Source of the DNA: an uncultured Actinomycetes bacterium
GTDB taxonomy: Bacteria; Actinomycetota; Thermoleophilia; Gaiellales; Gaiellaceae
Reading direction: 5' to 3'
NCBI GenBank assembly: GCA_903930195.1
Contig: CAIYXH010000191.1
Coordinates: forward strand, 1 to 16,316
DNA: 16,316 bases
In this document: positions 6,029 through 14,280 of the stretch, one piece after another
How the letters are laid out: the number at the start of each line of letters is the position of its first letter
How positions within the stretch are numbered: the first letter of the stretch is position 1
The notes under the pieces: generated by a model
Database searches by the model: none
Told to the model about the DNA's origin: nothing
The model's input: only the letters and a program-made list of their open reading frames with translations
Translations under genes and position numbers: made by a program

Positions 6029-7027
6029 TTACTCCGCCACGCTCGGTGCGCCGTTGTCGCCGCGGAGCCGCAGACCGTGCTGGGCCAGCGTCTCCTTGAC
6101 CTCTTCGATCGACTTCTTGCCGAAGTTCGGGATCGAGGCGAGCTCGTTCTCCGTCTTCGTCACCAGGTCGCCGATCGTTTCGATCCCGACGCGCTTGAGG
6201 CAGTTGTAGGAGCGGACACCGAGCTCGAGCTCCTCGATCGGGAAGTTCTCCATCCCGTGCGCGAGCTGGACGTCGACCATCGCGTTGCCGTCGAGCTGCG
6301 GCTGGTCGACCCCGAAGCCCTCGATCTTGTCGAGGTCGGTGAAGATGGCGAGCTGACGGATCAGGATCTCGGCCGCCTGCGCGATCGCATCCTTCGGATC
6401 CATCGAGCCGTTCGTCGTCACGTCGAGGATGAGCTTGTCGTAGTCGGTGCGCTGACCGACACGGGCTGCCTCGACGTCGTAGGCGACGCGGCGGATCGGC
6501 GAGAACATCGAGTCGACCGGGATCACTCCGATGGTGTGCGCCTGACCGCGGTTGCCCTCGGCCGGGACGTAGCCGCGACCGCGGCCGATCGTCAGCGTGA
6601 TCTCGAGGCGCCCCTTCGAGGAGAGGTTCGCGATCTCGAGCTCCGGGTTGAGGATCTCGAGGTCGGCCAGCACCTCGATGTCCGAGGCGCGCAGCGTGCC
6701 CTCACCCTTGCCGACGAGCCGCACCTCGACCTCCGGGGACTCCCCGTGGAGGATGCAGACGAGCTGCTTGAGGTTGAGGATGATGTCGGTGACGTCCTCG
6801 CGGACACCCGGGAGGGTCGTGAACTCGTGCGCGACGCCCTCGATCTTCACCGAGGTGATCGCAGCGCCCTCGAGGGACGAGAGCAGCACGCGGCGCAGCG
6901 AGTTCCCGAACGTGTAACCGAAGCCGCGGTCGAGCGGCTCGATCACGAAGACGCCGCGGGACTCCTTGACCTCTTCGTGCGTGATCTTCGGGACCTGAAA
7001 GTCCATGACGGTACTACGAGCAGACAT
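6029..7027 (-). CDS. rpoA: DNA-directed RNA polymerase alpha subunit
   Basis: The 332-residue product dimerises to nucleate RNA polymerase assembly. The N-terminal domain (~1-240) contains GFGYTFGNSLRRVLLSSLEG and IGVIPVDSMFSPIRRVAYDVE. The C-terminal domain (~262-325) binds UP elements and activators: VRSYNCLK holds R272, N275, C276 and K278, matching the E. coli DNA-contact residues R265, N268, C269 and K271. ENELASIPNFGKKSIEEV is the second helix-hairpin-helix. The ATG at 7027 is preferred because AGGA lies six bases upstream; a second in-frame ATG (M8, at 7006) begins the block MDFQVPKI. It lies between rpsD (57-base gap, no clear promoter) and rplQ, the standard alpha-operon position. 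Confidence 0.98.
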   Translation of the reverse strand: MSARSTVMDFQVPKITHEEVKESRGVFVIEPLDRGFGYTFGNSLRRVLLSSLEGAAITSVKIEGVAHEFTTLPGVREDVTDIILNLKQLVCILHGESPEVEVRLVGKGEGTLRASDIEVLADLEILNPELEIANLSSKGRLEITLTIGRGRGYVPAEGNRGQAHTIGVIPVDSMFSPIRRVAYDVEAARVGQRTDYDKLILDVTTNGSMDPKDAIAQAAEILIRQLAIFTDLDKIEGFGVDQPQLDGNAMVDVQLAHGMENFPIEELELGVRSYNCLKRVGIETIGDLVTKTENELASIPNFGKKSIEEVKETLAQHGLRLRGDNGAPSVAE

Positions 7028-7084
7028 AAAAGTTCCTTTCTCCGAGCCGAGCTGCCGCTGCTGCGAGGGCTCTACGTGGAATCC

Positions 7085-7705
7085 TTACTTGGAATAGAGC
7101 TCGACGATCAACTGTTCCTGAACCGGCGTATCGATCTCCGCCCGCTCAGGCCACTTGAGGACCTTGCCGGTCAACCCGTCGTGGTCGGCCTGAAGCCAAG
7201 GGGCGACAGCCGCAGTGAGATCCGTTGCATCCCGGATGAGCGGCTCCGCGCTCGAGCCGGACTTGAGCGTGACGATGTCGTCGGGACGCACCCCGTAGCT
7301 CGGGATGTTCACCCGGCGCCCGTTCACCAAGAAGTGGCCGTGGCGCACGAGCTGACGTGCCTGCGCACGCGACGCCGCGAAGCCGAGGCGGTAGACGACG
7401 TTGTCGAGCCGGGTCTCGAGCGCGCGGAGCAGATTGTCGCCCGTCACGCCGCCGGCGCGGCTCGCCTTCTCGTAATAGGTGCGGAACTGCGTCTCGAGGA
7501 GGCCGTAGTACCGGCGCGCCTTCTGCTTCTCGCGCAGCTGGAGCAGGTACTCGGACTGCTTGATCCGGCCGCGGCCGTGCTCGCCCGGCGGGTAGCTGCG
7601 GCGCTCGACGGCGCACTTCTCGGCCAGGCAGCGCTCGCCCTGGAGGAAGAGCTTCATGCCCTCCCGGCGGCACTGCTTGCACTTGGGTGAGGTATCGCGA
7701 GCCAT
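7085..7705 (-). CDS. rpsD: 30S ribosomal protein S4, zinc-binding form
   Basis: S4 is a primary 16S rRNA binder that nucleates small-subunit assembly, and in many bacteria it represses its own operon. The 206-residue product has the usual length. Near the N-terminus C9, C12, C26 and C31 form the zinc knuckle of the C+ type. The S4 RNA-binding domain (~96-160) includes ETRLDNVVYRLGFAASRAQA and RHGHFLVNGRRVNIPSY. The ATG at 7705 directly abuts the rpsK stop (TAAATG), so coupling is likely. Whether S4 controls this operon cannot be read from the sequence; no pseudoknot was identified by eye. Confidence 0.98.
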   Translation of the reverse strand: MARDTSPKCKQCRREGMKLFLQGERCLAEKCAVERRSYPPGEHGRGRIKQSEYLLQLREKQKARRYYGLLETQFRTYYEKASRAGGVTGDNLLRALETRLDNVVYRLGFAASRAQARQLVRHGHFLVNGRRVNIPSYGVRPDDIVTLKSGSSAEPLIRDATDLTAAVAPWLQADHDGLTGKVLKWPERAEIDTPVQEQLIVELYSK

Positions 7706-8113
7706 TTAGACGCGCCTCCGCTTCTTCTGGCGTACGCCGTTGTGGGCCTGCGGGGAGACGTCCTTGACGCCGAGGATCTCGAGCCCGGCCGCCTGCAGCG
7801 AGCGGACAGCGGTCTCACGGCCGGAGCCGGGGCCCTTGACGAAGACCTCGACCTTCTGCAGCCCGTGCTCCATGCCCTTGCGCGCGGCGGCGTCGGCCGT
7901 GACCTGCGCGGCGAACGGCGTCGACTTGCGCGAGCCCTTGAACCCGGCCGAGCCGGCGGACTCCCAGACGATCACGTTGCCCTCACCATCGGTGAGCGCG
8001 ACGATCGTGTTGTTGAACGAGGTCTTGATGTGGGCCTGGCCGATCGCGATGTTCTTGCGCACGCGCTTGCGTGCGCGACCGCGGGTGGCCGCTGCCTTGC
8101 GAGGAGGAGCCAT
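7706..8113 (-). CDS. rpsK: 30S ribosomal protein S11
   Basis: S11 lies on the small-subunit platform near the mRNA exit and the E-site. The 135-residue product shows the family core: HIKTSFNNTIVALTDGEGNV, SAGFKGSRKSTPFAAQ, and VFVKGPGSGRETAVRSLQAAGLEI in the second half. The C-terminus ends HNGVRQKKRRRV, where most bacteria have HNGCRPPKRRRV or similar, so the cysteine and two prolines are replaced. The ATG at 8113 directly abuts the rpsM stop (TAAATG), and the gene's own stop abuts the rpsD ATG in the same way. Confidence 0.98.
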   Translation of the reverse strand: MAPPRKAAATRGRARKRVRKNIAIGQAHIKTSFNNTIVALTDGEGNVIVWESAGSAGFKGSRKSTPFAAQVTADAAARKGMEHGLQKVEVFVKGPGSGRETAVRSLQAAGLEILGVKDVSPQAHNGVRQKKRRRV

Positions 8114-8491
8114 TTAGCGCGCCGCCTTCTTGCCGCGGCCGACGGTCTTCTTCGGGCCCTTGCGGGTACGCGCGTTGGTCTTCGTCCGCTGGCCGTGCGC
8201 CGGCAGGTTGCGCCGGTGGCGGAGGCCGCGGTAGGCGCCGATCTCGGAGAGGCGCTTGATCGCCTGGGTGCGCTCGCGGCGCAGGTCGCCCTCGACCTGG
8301 TACGTCGCGTCGATGTGGTCGCGGAGCTTGGTGACCTCGTCCTCGGTGAGGTCGCGCACCTTCGTGTCGACGGACAGGCCGAGCGCTGCGCAGATCTCGC
8401 GCGCGGTCGACTGGCCGATGCCGAAGATGTAGGTCAGCCCGATCTCGAGCCGCTTCTGGTTCGGAAGGTTGACGCCGGCAATGCGTGCCAT
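8114..8491 (-). CDS. rpsM: 30S ribosomal protein S13
   Basis: S13 sits in the small-subunit head, contacts L5 across the intersubunit bridge and touches the P-site tRNA. The 125-residue product has all family blocks: MARIAGVNLPNQKRLEIGL, YIFGIGQSTAREI, EGDLRRERTQAIKRLSEIG, and YRGLRHRRNLPAHGQRTKTN, followed by a Lys/Arg-rich tail. The ATG at 8491 directly abuts the rpmJ stop codon (TAGATG). Confidence 0.98.
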   Translation of the reverse strand: MARIAGVNLPNQKRLEIGLTYIFGIGQSTAREICAALGLSVDTKVRDLTEDEVTKLRDHIDATYQVEGDLRRERTQAIKRLSEIGAYRGLRHRRNLPAHGQRTKTNARTRKGPKKTVGRGKKAAR

Positions 8492-8605
8492 CTAGCCCTG
8501 CCTCTGCTTGTGACGCGGATTGGTGCAGATCACGAGCACGCGGCCGTGGCGCTTGATCACGCGGCAACGCTCACACATGGGTTTCACGGACGGACGGACC
8601 TTCAT
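8492..8605 (-). CDS. rpmJ: 50S ribosomal protein L36, zinc-binding form
   Basis: This gene was found by direct translation of the gap between infA and rpsM. It encodes 37 residues, the standard L36 length, starting MKVRPSVKPMCERCRVIKRH and ending ICTNPRHKQRQG. The zinc ligands C11, C14, C27 and H32 mark the C+ paralogue. L36 is a small late-assembling protein of the large subunit. The ATG at 8605 is preceded by a purine-rich GAGAGAAAG stretch rather than a strong Shine-Dalgarno. Its stop abuts the rpsM ATG. The infA-rpmJ-rpsM order is the usual one in actinobacteria and Firmicutes. Confidence 0.97.
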   Translation of the reverse strand: MKVRPSVKPMCERCRVIKRHGRVLVICTNPRHKQRQG

Positions 8606-8656
8606 TGATGCTTTCTCTCTCTTCTCTCTGTCGGCTTCTGTGCTGATTCGAGGCGG

Positions 8657-8878
8657 CTAGCGGTGGCGATAGGTGATGCGACCCCGAGTGAGGTCATACG
8701 GTGAAAGTTCGACCTTCACCTTGTCGCCCGGAAGGATGCGGATGTAGTGCTTGCGCATCTTCCCGGAGATCGTGGCGAGGATGTCGTGCCCTCCGTCGAG
8801 CTTGACGCGGAACATCGTGCTCGGCAGGGACTCGGTGACCTCGCCTTCGACCTCAATCTTCTCTTCCTTTAGCGCCAA
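8657..8878 (-). CDS. infA: Translation initiation factor IF-1
   Basis: IF-1 is an OB-fold protein occupying the ribosomal A-site during initiation. The 73-residue product has the expected length and blocks: KIEVEGEVTESLPSTMFRV, GHDILATISGKMRKHYIRIL, and GDKVKVELSPYDLTRGRITY. The start is TTG at 8878 with AGGAG four bases upstream; no ATG or GTG lies at the conserved start position. It follows a 118-base gap after map, the longest gap inside the superoperon, where a secondary promoter could lie. Confidence 0.97.
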   Translation of the reverse strand: MALKEEKIEVEGEVTESLPSTMFRVKLDGGHDILATISGKMRKHYIRILPGDKVKVELSPYDLTRGRITYRHR

Positions 8879-8996
8879 TCAGCTCCTATGCAGATTCAGG
8901 GACTCGTACTTCAATGCTCGTGCCAAAACGCATGCCTCGAACGCCATTCGTGAGGAACACACACGAAAAGCTACGGCGCTGAGGCCGCAGGGTCGC
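8879..8996. other. Intergenic gap between map and infA
   Basis: These 118 bases hold the infA ribosome site and nothing else I can support firmly. The stretch is less GC-rich than the genes on either side. On the minus strand TTGAAG and GCATAG are 17 bases apart, but the second is too poor a -10 box to call a promoter. Confidence 0.5.
8883..8887 (-). promoter_or_regulatory. Ribosome binding site fixing the TTG start of infA
   Basis: On the minus strand AGGAG lies four bases before the TTG at 8878. It decides the start, which would otherwise be ambiguous because the gene lacks an ATG. Confidence 0.7.
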
Positions 8997-9761
8997 TCAT
9001 GGTACCAGGACCCGTGCAGGCCTCGTGAGCACGCGCGGGCCGTCGGCCGTGATCGCCACGGTGTGCTCGAAATGGGCTGTCAGAGAGCCGTCTTCGGACG
9101 AGATCGACCAGCCGTCGTCGTGGATGTAGACGTCGGGGCCGCCGGCGGTGATCATCGGCTCGATCGCGATCGTCATGCCCTCGCGGAGCTCCGGCCCGCG
9201 GTAGGAGGTGACGAAGTTCGGCACCTGCGGATCCTCGTGGTAGTGCTTGCCGACACCGTGGCCGACGAGCGTGCGGACGACCGAGAACCCGGCACCCTCG
9301 ACGACCGTCTGCACGGCCTCGGAGATGTCGCCGATCACCGCGCCGAGCTGCGCCGCCTCGATGCCGGCGTCGAGCGCGGCCTGGCAGGCGTCGAGCAGAG
9401 CCTGCGCCTCGGTCGAGATCTCCCCCACGCCGAAGGTCGCGCACGAGTCGGTGATCCAGCCGTCCTTCGTCACGCCGACGTCGACGGAGATCACGTCACC
9501 CTCCTGCGCCGCGTACGGGCCGGGGATGCCGTGGACGATCATCTCGTTCGGCGAGATGCAGGTCGCGGCCGGGTAGCCCTTGTAGCCCTTCGAGGTCGGC
9601 TTCGCCCCGTGCGAGACGATGTGCTCCTCGAGGATCCGGTCGAGCTCGACCATCGTGATGCCCGGCTCGAGCCGCTCGTGGGCGAGGGCGAGTGTGCTCG
9701 CGACGACGGCGCCGGCGGCGGCCATCAGCTCGATCTCCTTGGCGCTCTTGCGGAGGATCAC
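8997..9761 (-). CDS. map: Methionine aminopeptidase, type I
   Basis: This enzyme removes the initiator methionine from nascent proteins. The 254-residue product is a compact type I enzyme with the pita-bread fold. All five metal ligands are visible: D94 (SVDVGV), D105 (TDSCATF), H168 (VGHGVG), E201 (IEPM) and E232 (FEHT). H77 in VHGIP is the conserved substrate-binding histidine. There is no N-terminal zinc/SH3-binding extension. The GTG start at 9761 overlaps the adk stop as GTGA, a four-base overlap implying coupled translation. The adk-map pair after secY is the usual arrangement in Gram-positives. Confidence 0.97.
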   Translation of the reverse strand: MILRKSAKEIELMAAAGAVVASTLALAHERLEPGITMVELDRILEEHIVSHGAKPTSKGYKGYPAATCISPNEMIVHGIPGPYAAQEGDVISVDVGVTKDGWITDSCATFGVGEISTEAQALLDACQAALDAGIEAAQLGAVIGDISEAVQTVVEGAGFSVVRTLVGHGVGKHYHEDPQVPNFVTSYRGPELREGMTIAIEPMITAGGPDVYIHDDGWSISSEDGSLTAHFEHTVAITADGPRVLTRPARVLVP

Positions 9762-10342
9762 GCGGCTGCGCTCCCGGAGAGCGCGTCGAGCGCGTCCTGC
9801 ACCTCGGTGTAGACCTCGTCGACCGTCCGCTCGGCGTGGAGCGGGACGAGCTTCCCGGTCGCCCGGTAGTGCTCGACGATCGGCTCGGTCTGCTCGTGGT
9901 AGATCGCGAGGCGGCGGGCGATCACGTCGGGCGTGTCGTCGGGGCGGCTCTCCTGCTCGGCGCGCTTGAGCATCCGCTCGGTCGCGATGTCGTCGGGGAG
10001 GTCGAAGAAGAGGACGGCGTCGAGGCTGCGGTGGATCTTGCGGAACATCGCGTCGAGGGCCTCCGCCTGCGCGAGGTTGCGCGGAAACCCGTCGAGGACG
10101 AAGCCGTCGAGCGCGTCGGTCTCGGCGAGGCGCTCCTCGATCAGAGCCACGGTGAGATCGTCGGGGACGAGCTCTCCGGCGGCGAGGATCGGCTCGACGC
10201 GCTTGCCGAGCGGCGTACCGGCGGCGATCGCTGCGCGGAACATGTCACCGGTCGAGACGTGTGGCAGGGCGTAGTCGGCTGCGATCCGCTTCGCCTGCGT
10301 TCCCTTGCCGGCCCCTTGTGGGCCCAGGACGAGCAGGTTCAT
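9758..10342 (-). CDS. adk: Adenylate kinase, short-lid form
   Basis: Adenylate kinase interconverts 2 ADP with ATP and AMP. The 194-residue product starts MNLLVLGPQGAGKGTQAKRI with the Walker A loop at residues 7-15. The NMP-binding segment includes HVSTGDMFR, and DGFVLDGFPRNLAQAEALD is the signature. The lid (~122-145) is short and lacks the four zinc-ligand cysteines of long-type bacterial enzymes, and RPDDTPDVIARRLAIY follows. The ATG at 10342 lies two bases after the secY stop. An open frame continues upstream antiphase through secY but has no conserved content there, so this ATG is the start. The stop overlaps the map start. Confidence 0.97.
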   Translation of the reverse strand: MNLLVLGPQGAGKGTQAKRIAADYALPHVSTGDMFRAAIAAGTPLGKRVEPILAAGELVPDDLTVALIEERLAETDALDGFVLDGFPRNLAQAEALDAMFRKIHRSLDAVLFFDLPDDIATERMLKRAEQESRPDDTPDVIARRLAIYHEQTEPIVEHYRATGKLVPLHAERTVDEVYTEVQDALDALSGSAAA

Positions 10343-10344
10343 GT

Positions 10345-11598
10345 CTACCTCAGGAAGCCTTCGTAGGAGCGCATCATCATCTGCGACTCCATCTGGCGCA
10401 TCGTGTCGAGCGCGACGCCGACGACGATCAGCACCGAGGTGCCGCCGAGGGCCCGCGAGGTTGCCTGCGAGAACCCGCCGTAGCGGATGAAGAGCGACGG
10501 GAGCACGGCGATCGCGGCGAGATAGAGCGCGCCGGGCAGCGTCAGCCGCTTGAGCACCGTGTCGAGGTAGAGCGCGGTCGGCGGGCCGGGCCGGATGCCT
10601 GGGATGTAGCCGCCGTACTTCCCGAGCTGGTTCGCCTGCTCGACCGGGTTGAACTGCACCGCCGTATAGAAGAAGGTGAAGACGACGATCAGCAAGCCCT
10701 CGAACAGGAGGTAGTCCCAGTTCGTCGGCGAGAAGTTCGCGTTGATCCAGTTCTGCGTCTGCGGGATGAACTGCCCGATCGTGGTCGGGAAAGCCATGAT
10801 CGTCGCCGCGAAGATGACGGGGATCACACCGGCCATGTTCACGCGCAGCGGCATGTAGGTGGTGGTGCCGCCCATCTGGCGGCGGCCGACCATCCGCTTC
10901 GCGTACTGGATCGGGATGCGGCGCTGGCCCTCCTGCACGAAGACGACTGCGACGACGATGCCGAGCGCGACGAGCGGGAAGAAGAGCTTCTCCATCGGGC
11001 CGCCGTTGACCCAGGCGTTGATCCCGGCCGGCGCCGACGTGAGGATCGTGGCGAAGATCAGCAGCGAGATGCCGGTGCCGATGCCGCGCGTGGTGATCAT
11101 CTCGCCGAGCCACATCAGCAGCACCGTGCCGGCGGTGAGCGTGATCACGATCAGGACGATGCGGCCGGTGTCGACCGGCAGCGCGCCCTGGCGCTTGAAG
11201 AGGTAGGCGTACCCGGTGCTCTGCGCGGCGGCGAGCACGACGGTGAGGTAGCGCGTGTACTGGTTGATCTTCGCAAAGCCGGACTCACCCTCGTTCTTCA
11301 GCTCCTCGAGCGACGGGATCACCGCGGTGAGGAGCTGCAGGATGATCGACGCCGTGACGTACGGCATGATGCCGAGCGCGAAGATCGAGAAGCGCGCGAG
11401 CGCGCCGCCGCTGAAGAGCGAGAGCAGCGAGAGCACGCCGCCGGACTGGCCGCCGAAGTAGTTCTCGATCGTCTGCGAGTCGACGCCCGGCGCCGGCATC
11501 CAGGAGCCGAGACGGTAGGCGGCGAGCACGACCGCCGTGAAGATCACCCGGCGCCGAAGCTCCGGCACCCGCCAGGCGTTGGCGAGCCAGGACAGCAT
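10345..11598 (-). CDS. secY: Protein translocase subunit SecY
   Basis: SecY is the pore of the Sec export channel in the cytoplasmic membrane. The 417-residue product has the expected ten hydrophobic segments and the family blocks: LSLFSGGALARFSIFALGIM, PYVTASIILQLLTAVIP, GIGTGISLLIFATI, GRRQMGGTTTYMPLRVN and AGVIPVIFAATIM. The cytosolic loop and the PPTALYLDTVLKRLTLPGAL region also fit. The ATG at 11598 lies seven bases after the rplO stop. Its place at the spc-operon end, followed by adk, is typical. Nothing is missing or broken. Confidence 0.98.
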   Translation of the reverse strand: MLSWLANAWRVPELRRRVIFTAVVLAAYRLGSWMPAPGVDSQTIENYFGGQSGGVLSLLSLFSGGALARFSIFALGIMPYVTASIILQLLTAVIPSLEELKNEGESGFAKINQYTRYLTVVLAAAQSTGYAYLFKRQGALPVDTGRIVLIVITLTAGTVLLMWLGEMITTRGIGTGISLLIFATILTSAPAGINAWVNGGPMEKLFFPLVALGIVVAVVFVQEGQRRIPIQYAKRMVGRRQMGGTTTYMPLRVNMAGVIPVIFAATIMAFPTTIGQFIPQTQNWINANFSPTNWDYLLFEGLLIVVFTFFYTAVQFNPVEQANQLGKYGGYIPGIRPGPPTALYLDTVLKRLTLPGALYLAAIAVLPSLFIRYGGFSQATSRALGGTSVLIVVGVALDTMRQMESQMMMRSYEGFLR

Positions 11599-11605
11599 GG
11601 AGCGG

Positions 11606-12253
11606 CTAGTCCTCGCTCTCGACGGCGGCGTCGGGCGCGTCGTCGACGGACTCGGCCTCGACCGACTGGGTCTCGACCGACTCGGTCTCCACGGACTCGG
11701 CCTCGACCGGCTTGCGCGCGGCCTTGCGCTTGCGCTTCTTCACCTTCGGCTCCTTGAGGAGCGTGAGGGTGCCGCCCGCAGCTTCGACCTTCTCGCGTGC
11801 GGTCGCCGAGGCGCCGTGCACCGTGATCGAAAGCTTCTTGGTCAGCTCGCCGATGCCGAGCAGCTTGACGTCCTTGCGCACCGAGCGGATCAGACCCTTG
11901 GCCTTGAGCGTCTCGGGGGTGACCTCGTCGCCGACCTCGAAGCGCTCGAGGTCGCGCAGGTTGACCGGCTGGCTGTAGGTGCGGAACGGCCCGACCGGCA
12001 TGGCGTCGGCCGAGGTGTTGCCGCGCAGCTTCGGGACGCGCATCGAGAGCGGCATCTGGCCGCCTTCGAAGCCGGCGCGCATCATGTGCGAGCCGGAGCG
12101 CGACTTCTGACCCTTGATCCCGCGGCCCGAGTAGCGGCCCTTGCCCGACCCGAGACCACGGCCGACGCGCTTGCGCTCCTTGCGGGGCTGCGCGGGCTGC
12201 AGGTTCGAGAGGTTCAGCTCGGTGCTGGTGAGATTCACAGTGGGCTCAGTCAT
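11606..12253 (-). CDS. rplO: 50S ribosomal protein L15, with Glu-rich C-terminal tail
   Basis: L15 is a large-subunit assembly protein. The core is canonical: KRVGRGLGSGKGRYSGRGIK, GQKSRSGSHMMRAGFEGGQM, PLSMRVPKLRG, and TVHGASATAREKVEAAGG. The product is 215 residues against ~145 in E. coli. About 13 residues are added at the N-terminus before LNLSNLQPA. The C-terminus carries a basic stretch (VKKRKRKAARK) followed by a tail of repeated VE(A/T)-(E/Q)-S units and a final acidic run. The tail is encoded by four 15-base tandem units. The ATG at 12253 lies two bases after the rpmD stop; an in-frame GTG at codon 6 is a weaker alternative. Confidence 0.97.
   Translation of the reverse strand: MTEPTVNLTSTELNLSNLQPAQPRKERKRVGRGLGSGKGRYSGRGIKGQKSRSGSHMMRAGFEGGQMPLSMRVPKLRGNTSADAMPVGPFRTYSQPVNLRDLERFEVGDEVTPETLKAKGLIRSVRKDVKLLGIGELTKKLSITVHGASATAREKVEAAGGTLTLLKEPKVKKRKRKAARKPVEAESVETESVETQSVEAESVDDAPDAAVESED
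11649..11708. repeat. Four 15-bp tandem units inside the L15 tail
   Basis: Units at 11649-11663, 11664-11678, 11679-11693 and 11694-11708 follow the pattern GACTCGGCCTCGACC with one to three changes each. They keep the frame and encode a five-residue repeat of the form V-E-(A/T)-(E/Q)-S. Such an array can gain or lose units without a frameshift. Confidence 0.85.
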
Positions 12254-12255
12254 GG

Positions 12256-12427
12256 TTATGCGCTTTCGACCTTCACGAGATGACGGACCTTACGAAGCAT
12301 GCCAGCGAAGACAGGGTTCTCGTCGTGCTCGGCGGTCTTGCCGATGCGGCCGAGGCCGAGCGCGCGCAGCGTGCCGCGGTGACGCGGGCTCTGGCCGATC
12401 GCGCTCTTCGTCTGGGTGAGCTTGACC

Positions 12428-12435
<8 letters not shown>
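12256..12435 (-). CDS. rpmD: 50S ribosomal protein L30
   Basis: This gene was resolved by translating within a longer open frame that otherwise belongs to rpsE read in another phase. The 59-residue product is the normal L30 length: SKVKLTQTKSAIGQSPRHRG, TLRALGLGRIGKTAEHDEN, then GMLRKVRHLVKVE. L30 is a small large-subunit protein near 5S rRNA. The GTG start at 12435 overlaps the end of rpsE by eight bases, and GGAGGAG seven bases upstream supports it. Its stop lies two bases before the rplO ATG. Confidence 0.96.
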
Positions 12436-12960
<525 letters not shown>

Positions 12961-12961
<1 letters not shown>

Positions 12962-13314
12962 TAGAACTGCAGACCTCCCTCGCGCGCACCATCGGCGAGC
13001 GCCTTGACACGACCGTGGTACAGGTAGCCGCCGCGGTCGAACACGACCGCCTCGACGCCTGCCTGTTTGGCGGCGGCAGCGACGGCCTTGCCGACCTCCC
13101 GCGCCTGTGCGCTCTTGTCGCCCTTGAAGTTCTTGAGGCCGAGCCAGCTCGCACCGGCAAGCGTCTTGCCGGTGGAGTCGTCGACGACCTGGGCGAAGAT
13201 GCCCTTGTTCGAGCGAAAGACCATGAGGCGGGGCCGCTCGGGCGTTCCGGCGACCTTGCCGCGGATGCGGCGATGGCGGCGCAGCCGCGCCTGATGCGTG
13301 GTGAGACTGGTCAT
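12961..13314 (-). CDS. rplR: 50S ribosomal protein L18
   Basis: L18 binds 5S rRNA together with L5. The 117-residue product has the typical blocks RLRRHRRIRGKVAGTPERPR, LMVFRSNKGIFAQVVDD, and VVFDRGGYLYHGRVKALADG, ending ARE-GGLQF. The ATG at 13314 overlaps the rplF stop as ATGA, and its own stop shares a base with the rpsE start, so it is coupled on both sides. Confidence 0.98.
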
Positions 13315-13844
13315 GCGCGCTTACCGACCTTCCTGCGGACAGCCTCGCCCTGGTAGCGAATGCCCTTGCCCTTGTAGGGCTCCGGCGGACGCACCTTGCG
13401 GATCTCGGCGGCGGTCTGCCCGACGATCTGCTTGTCGATGCCCCGGATGATGACCTCCGTCGGCGTCGGCGTCTCGAACTCGATGCCCTGACGCGGCGTG
13501 ATCTTCACGGGGTGGGAGTAGCCGACCTGAAGCTCCAGGTTGGTACCCGAAACGGCGGCGCGATAGCCGACGCCCTGGATCTCGAGGCGCTTCTCGAAGC
13601 CCTGCGTGACACCCTCGACCATGTTGGCGACGAGCGTGCGGGTGAGACCGTGCAGCGCACGATCCTCGCCGCGCTCGGTCGGCCGGGTGACGGTGATCGT
13701 GTCGCCCTCGTGGACGATCGAGATCCGCTGCGGGACGACCTGGCGCAGCTCGCCCTTCGGACCGGACACCGTCACACGACCGGGATCGATCGAGACGAGC
13801 ACGCCCGAAGGGACTTCGATTGGCTTTCTTCCGATACGAGACAT
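13311..13844 (-). CDS. rplF: 50S ribosomal protein L6
   Basis: L6 lies near the factor-binding site at the sarcin-ricin loop. The 177-residue product is full length: MSRIGRKPIEVPSGVLV, VSGPKGELRQVVP, LVANMVEGVTQGFEKRLEIQ and GVGYRAAV. The C-terminal signature RKVRPPEPYKGKGIRYQGE is followed by VRRKVGKRA. The ATG at 13844 is 21 bases after the rpsH stop; the spacer contains GGAG and GAAAG but no strong consensus site. Confidence 0.98.
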   Translation of the reverse strand: MSRIGRKPIEVPSGVLVSIDPGRVTVSGPKGELRQVVPQRISIVHEGDTITVTRPTERGEDRALHGLTRTLVANMVEGVTQGFEKRLEIQGVGYRAAVSGTNLELQVGYSHPVKITPRQGIEFETPTPTEVIIRGIDKQIVGQTAAEIRKVRPPEPYKGKGIRYQGEAVRRKVGKRA

Positions 13845-13865
13845 GAGATGACTTTCGCTCCGCGG

Positions 13866-14267
13866 TTACCAGACGAAACAGATGACTTCGCCGCCGAGGC
13901 CTTCGCGCTCGGCAGTGCGGCTCGTGATGACACCGCGGGAGGTGGACAGGATCGCCGTGCCGAGACCGCCCATCACGCGCGGCAGATCCGCCTTGCCAGC
14001 GTAGCGGCGCCGGCCCGGCTTCGAGACGCGCTTGATGCCGGAGAGCACGCGCTCGCGGCCGCGACCGTACTTCAGGTCGACGACGAGCTGCTTGTAGGGG
14101 AGCTCGCCGGCCTCGAGGACGTGGAAGTCGCGGATGTAGCCCTCCTCCTTGAGGATGCGGGCGATCTCCTCCTTCAGCTTCGACGAGGGCATGACGGCGC
14201 GATCGTGCAGCGCCTTGTTGGCGTTGCGGATGCGGGTGAGCATGTCGGCTACGGGATCGGTCAGCAT
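13866..14267 (-). CDS. rpsH: 30S ribosomal protein S8
   Basis: S8 binds the central domain of 16S rRNA and, in E. coli, represses spc-operon translation at the rplE start; whether that holds here is unknown. The 133-residue product begins MLTDPVADMLTRIRNANKAL and contains KLKEEIARILKEEGYI, the short block PRVMGGLGTAILSTSRGVIT, and the C-terminal AEREGLGGEVICFVW. The ATG at 14267 is preceded by GGAG that overlaps the rpsN stop codon. Confidence 0.98.
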   Translation of the reverse strand: MLTDPVADMLTRIRNANKALHDRAVMPSSKLKEEIARILKEEGYIRDFHVLEAGELPYKQLVVDLKYGRGRERVLSGIKRVSKPGRRRYAGKADLPRVMGGLGTAILSTSRGVITSRTAEREGLGGEVICFVW

Positions 14268-14280
14268 TGGTGTCTCTCTC

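Noticed and set aside
7028..7084. Possible hairpin (GAGCC/GGCTC) in the rpsD-rpoA gap as an S4 operator
   Set aside because: The stem is only five bases with a long loop; no pseudoknot resembling known S4 targets could be drawn by eye.
5972..7690. Plus-strand open frame of 572 codons opposite rpoA and rpsD
   Set aside because: It is antisense to two essential conserved genes and has repetitive Asp/Arg/Val-rich composition with no motif; a GC artefact.
8971..9000. Nine-residue open frame overlapping the map stop as ATGA
   Set aside because: Too short, and no conservation or ribosome site can be argued; most likely chance.
10343..11113. N-terminal extension of adk into secY
   Set aside because: The extra residues are secY read out of frame. 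The Adk P-loop starts directly after the ATG at 10342 and the total of 194 residues fits the family.
10261..11757. Plus-strand open frame of 498 codons opposite secY and rplO
   Set aside because: Same reasoning: Arg/Glu/His-rich low-complexity translation, antisense to secY, no ribosome site or domain.
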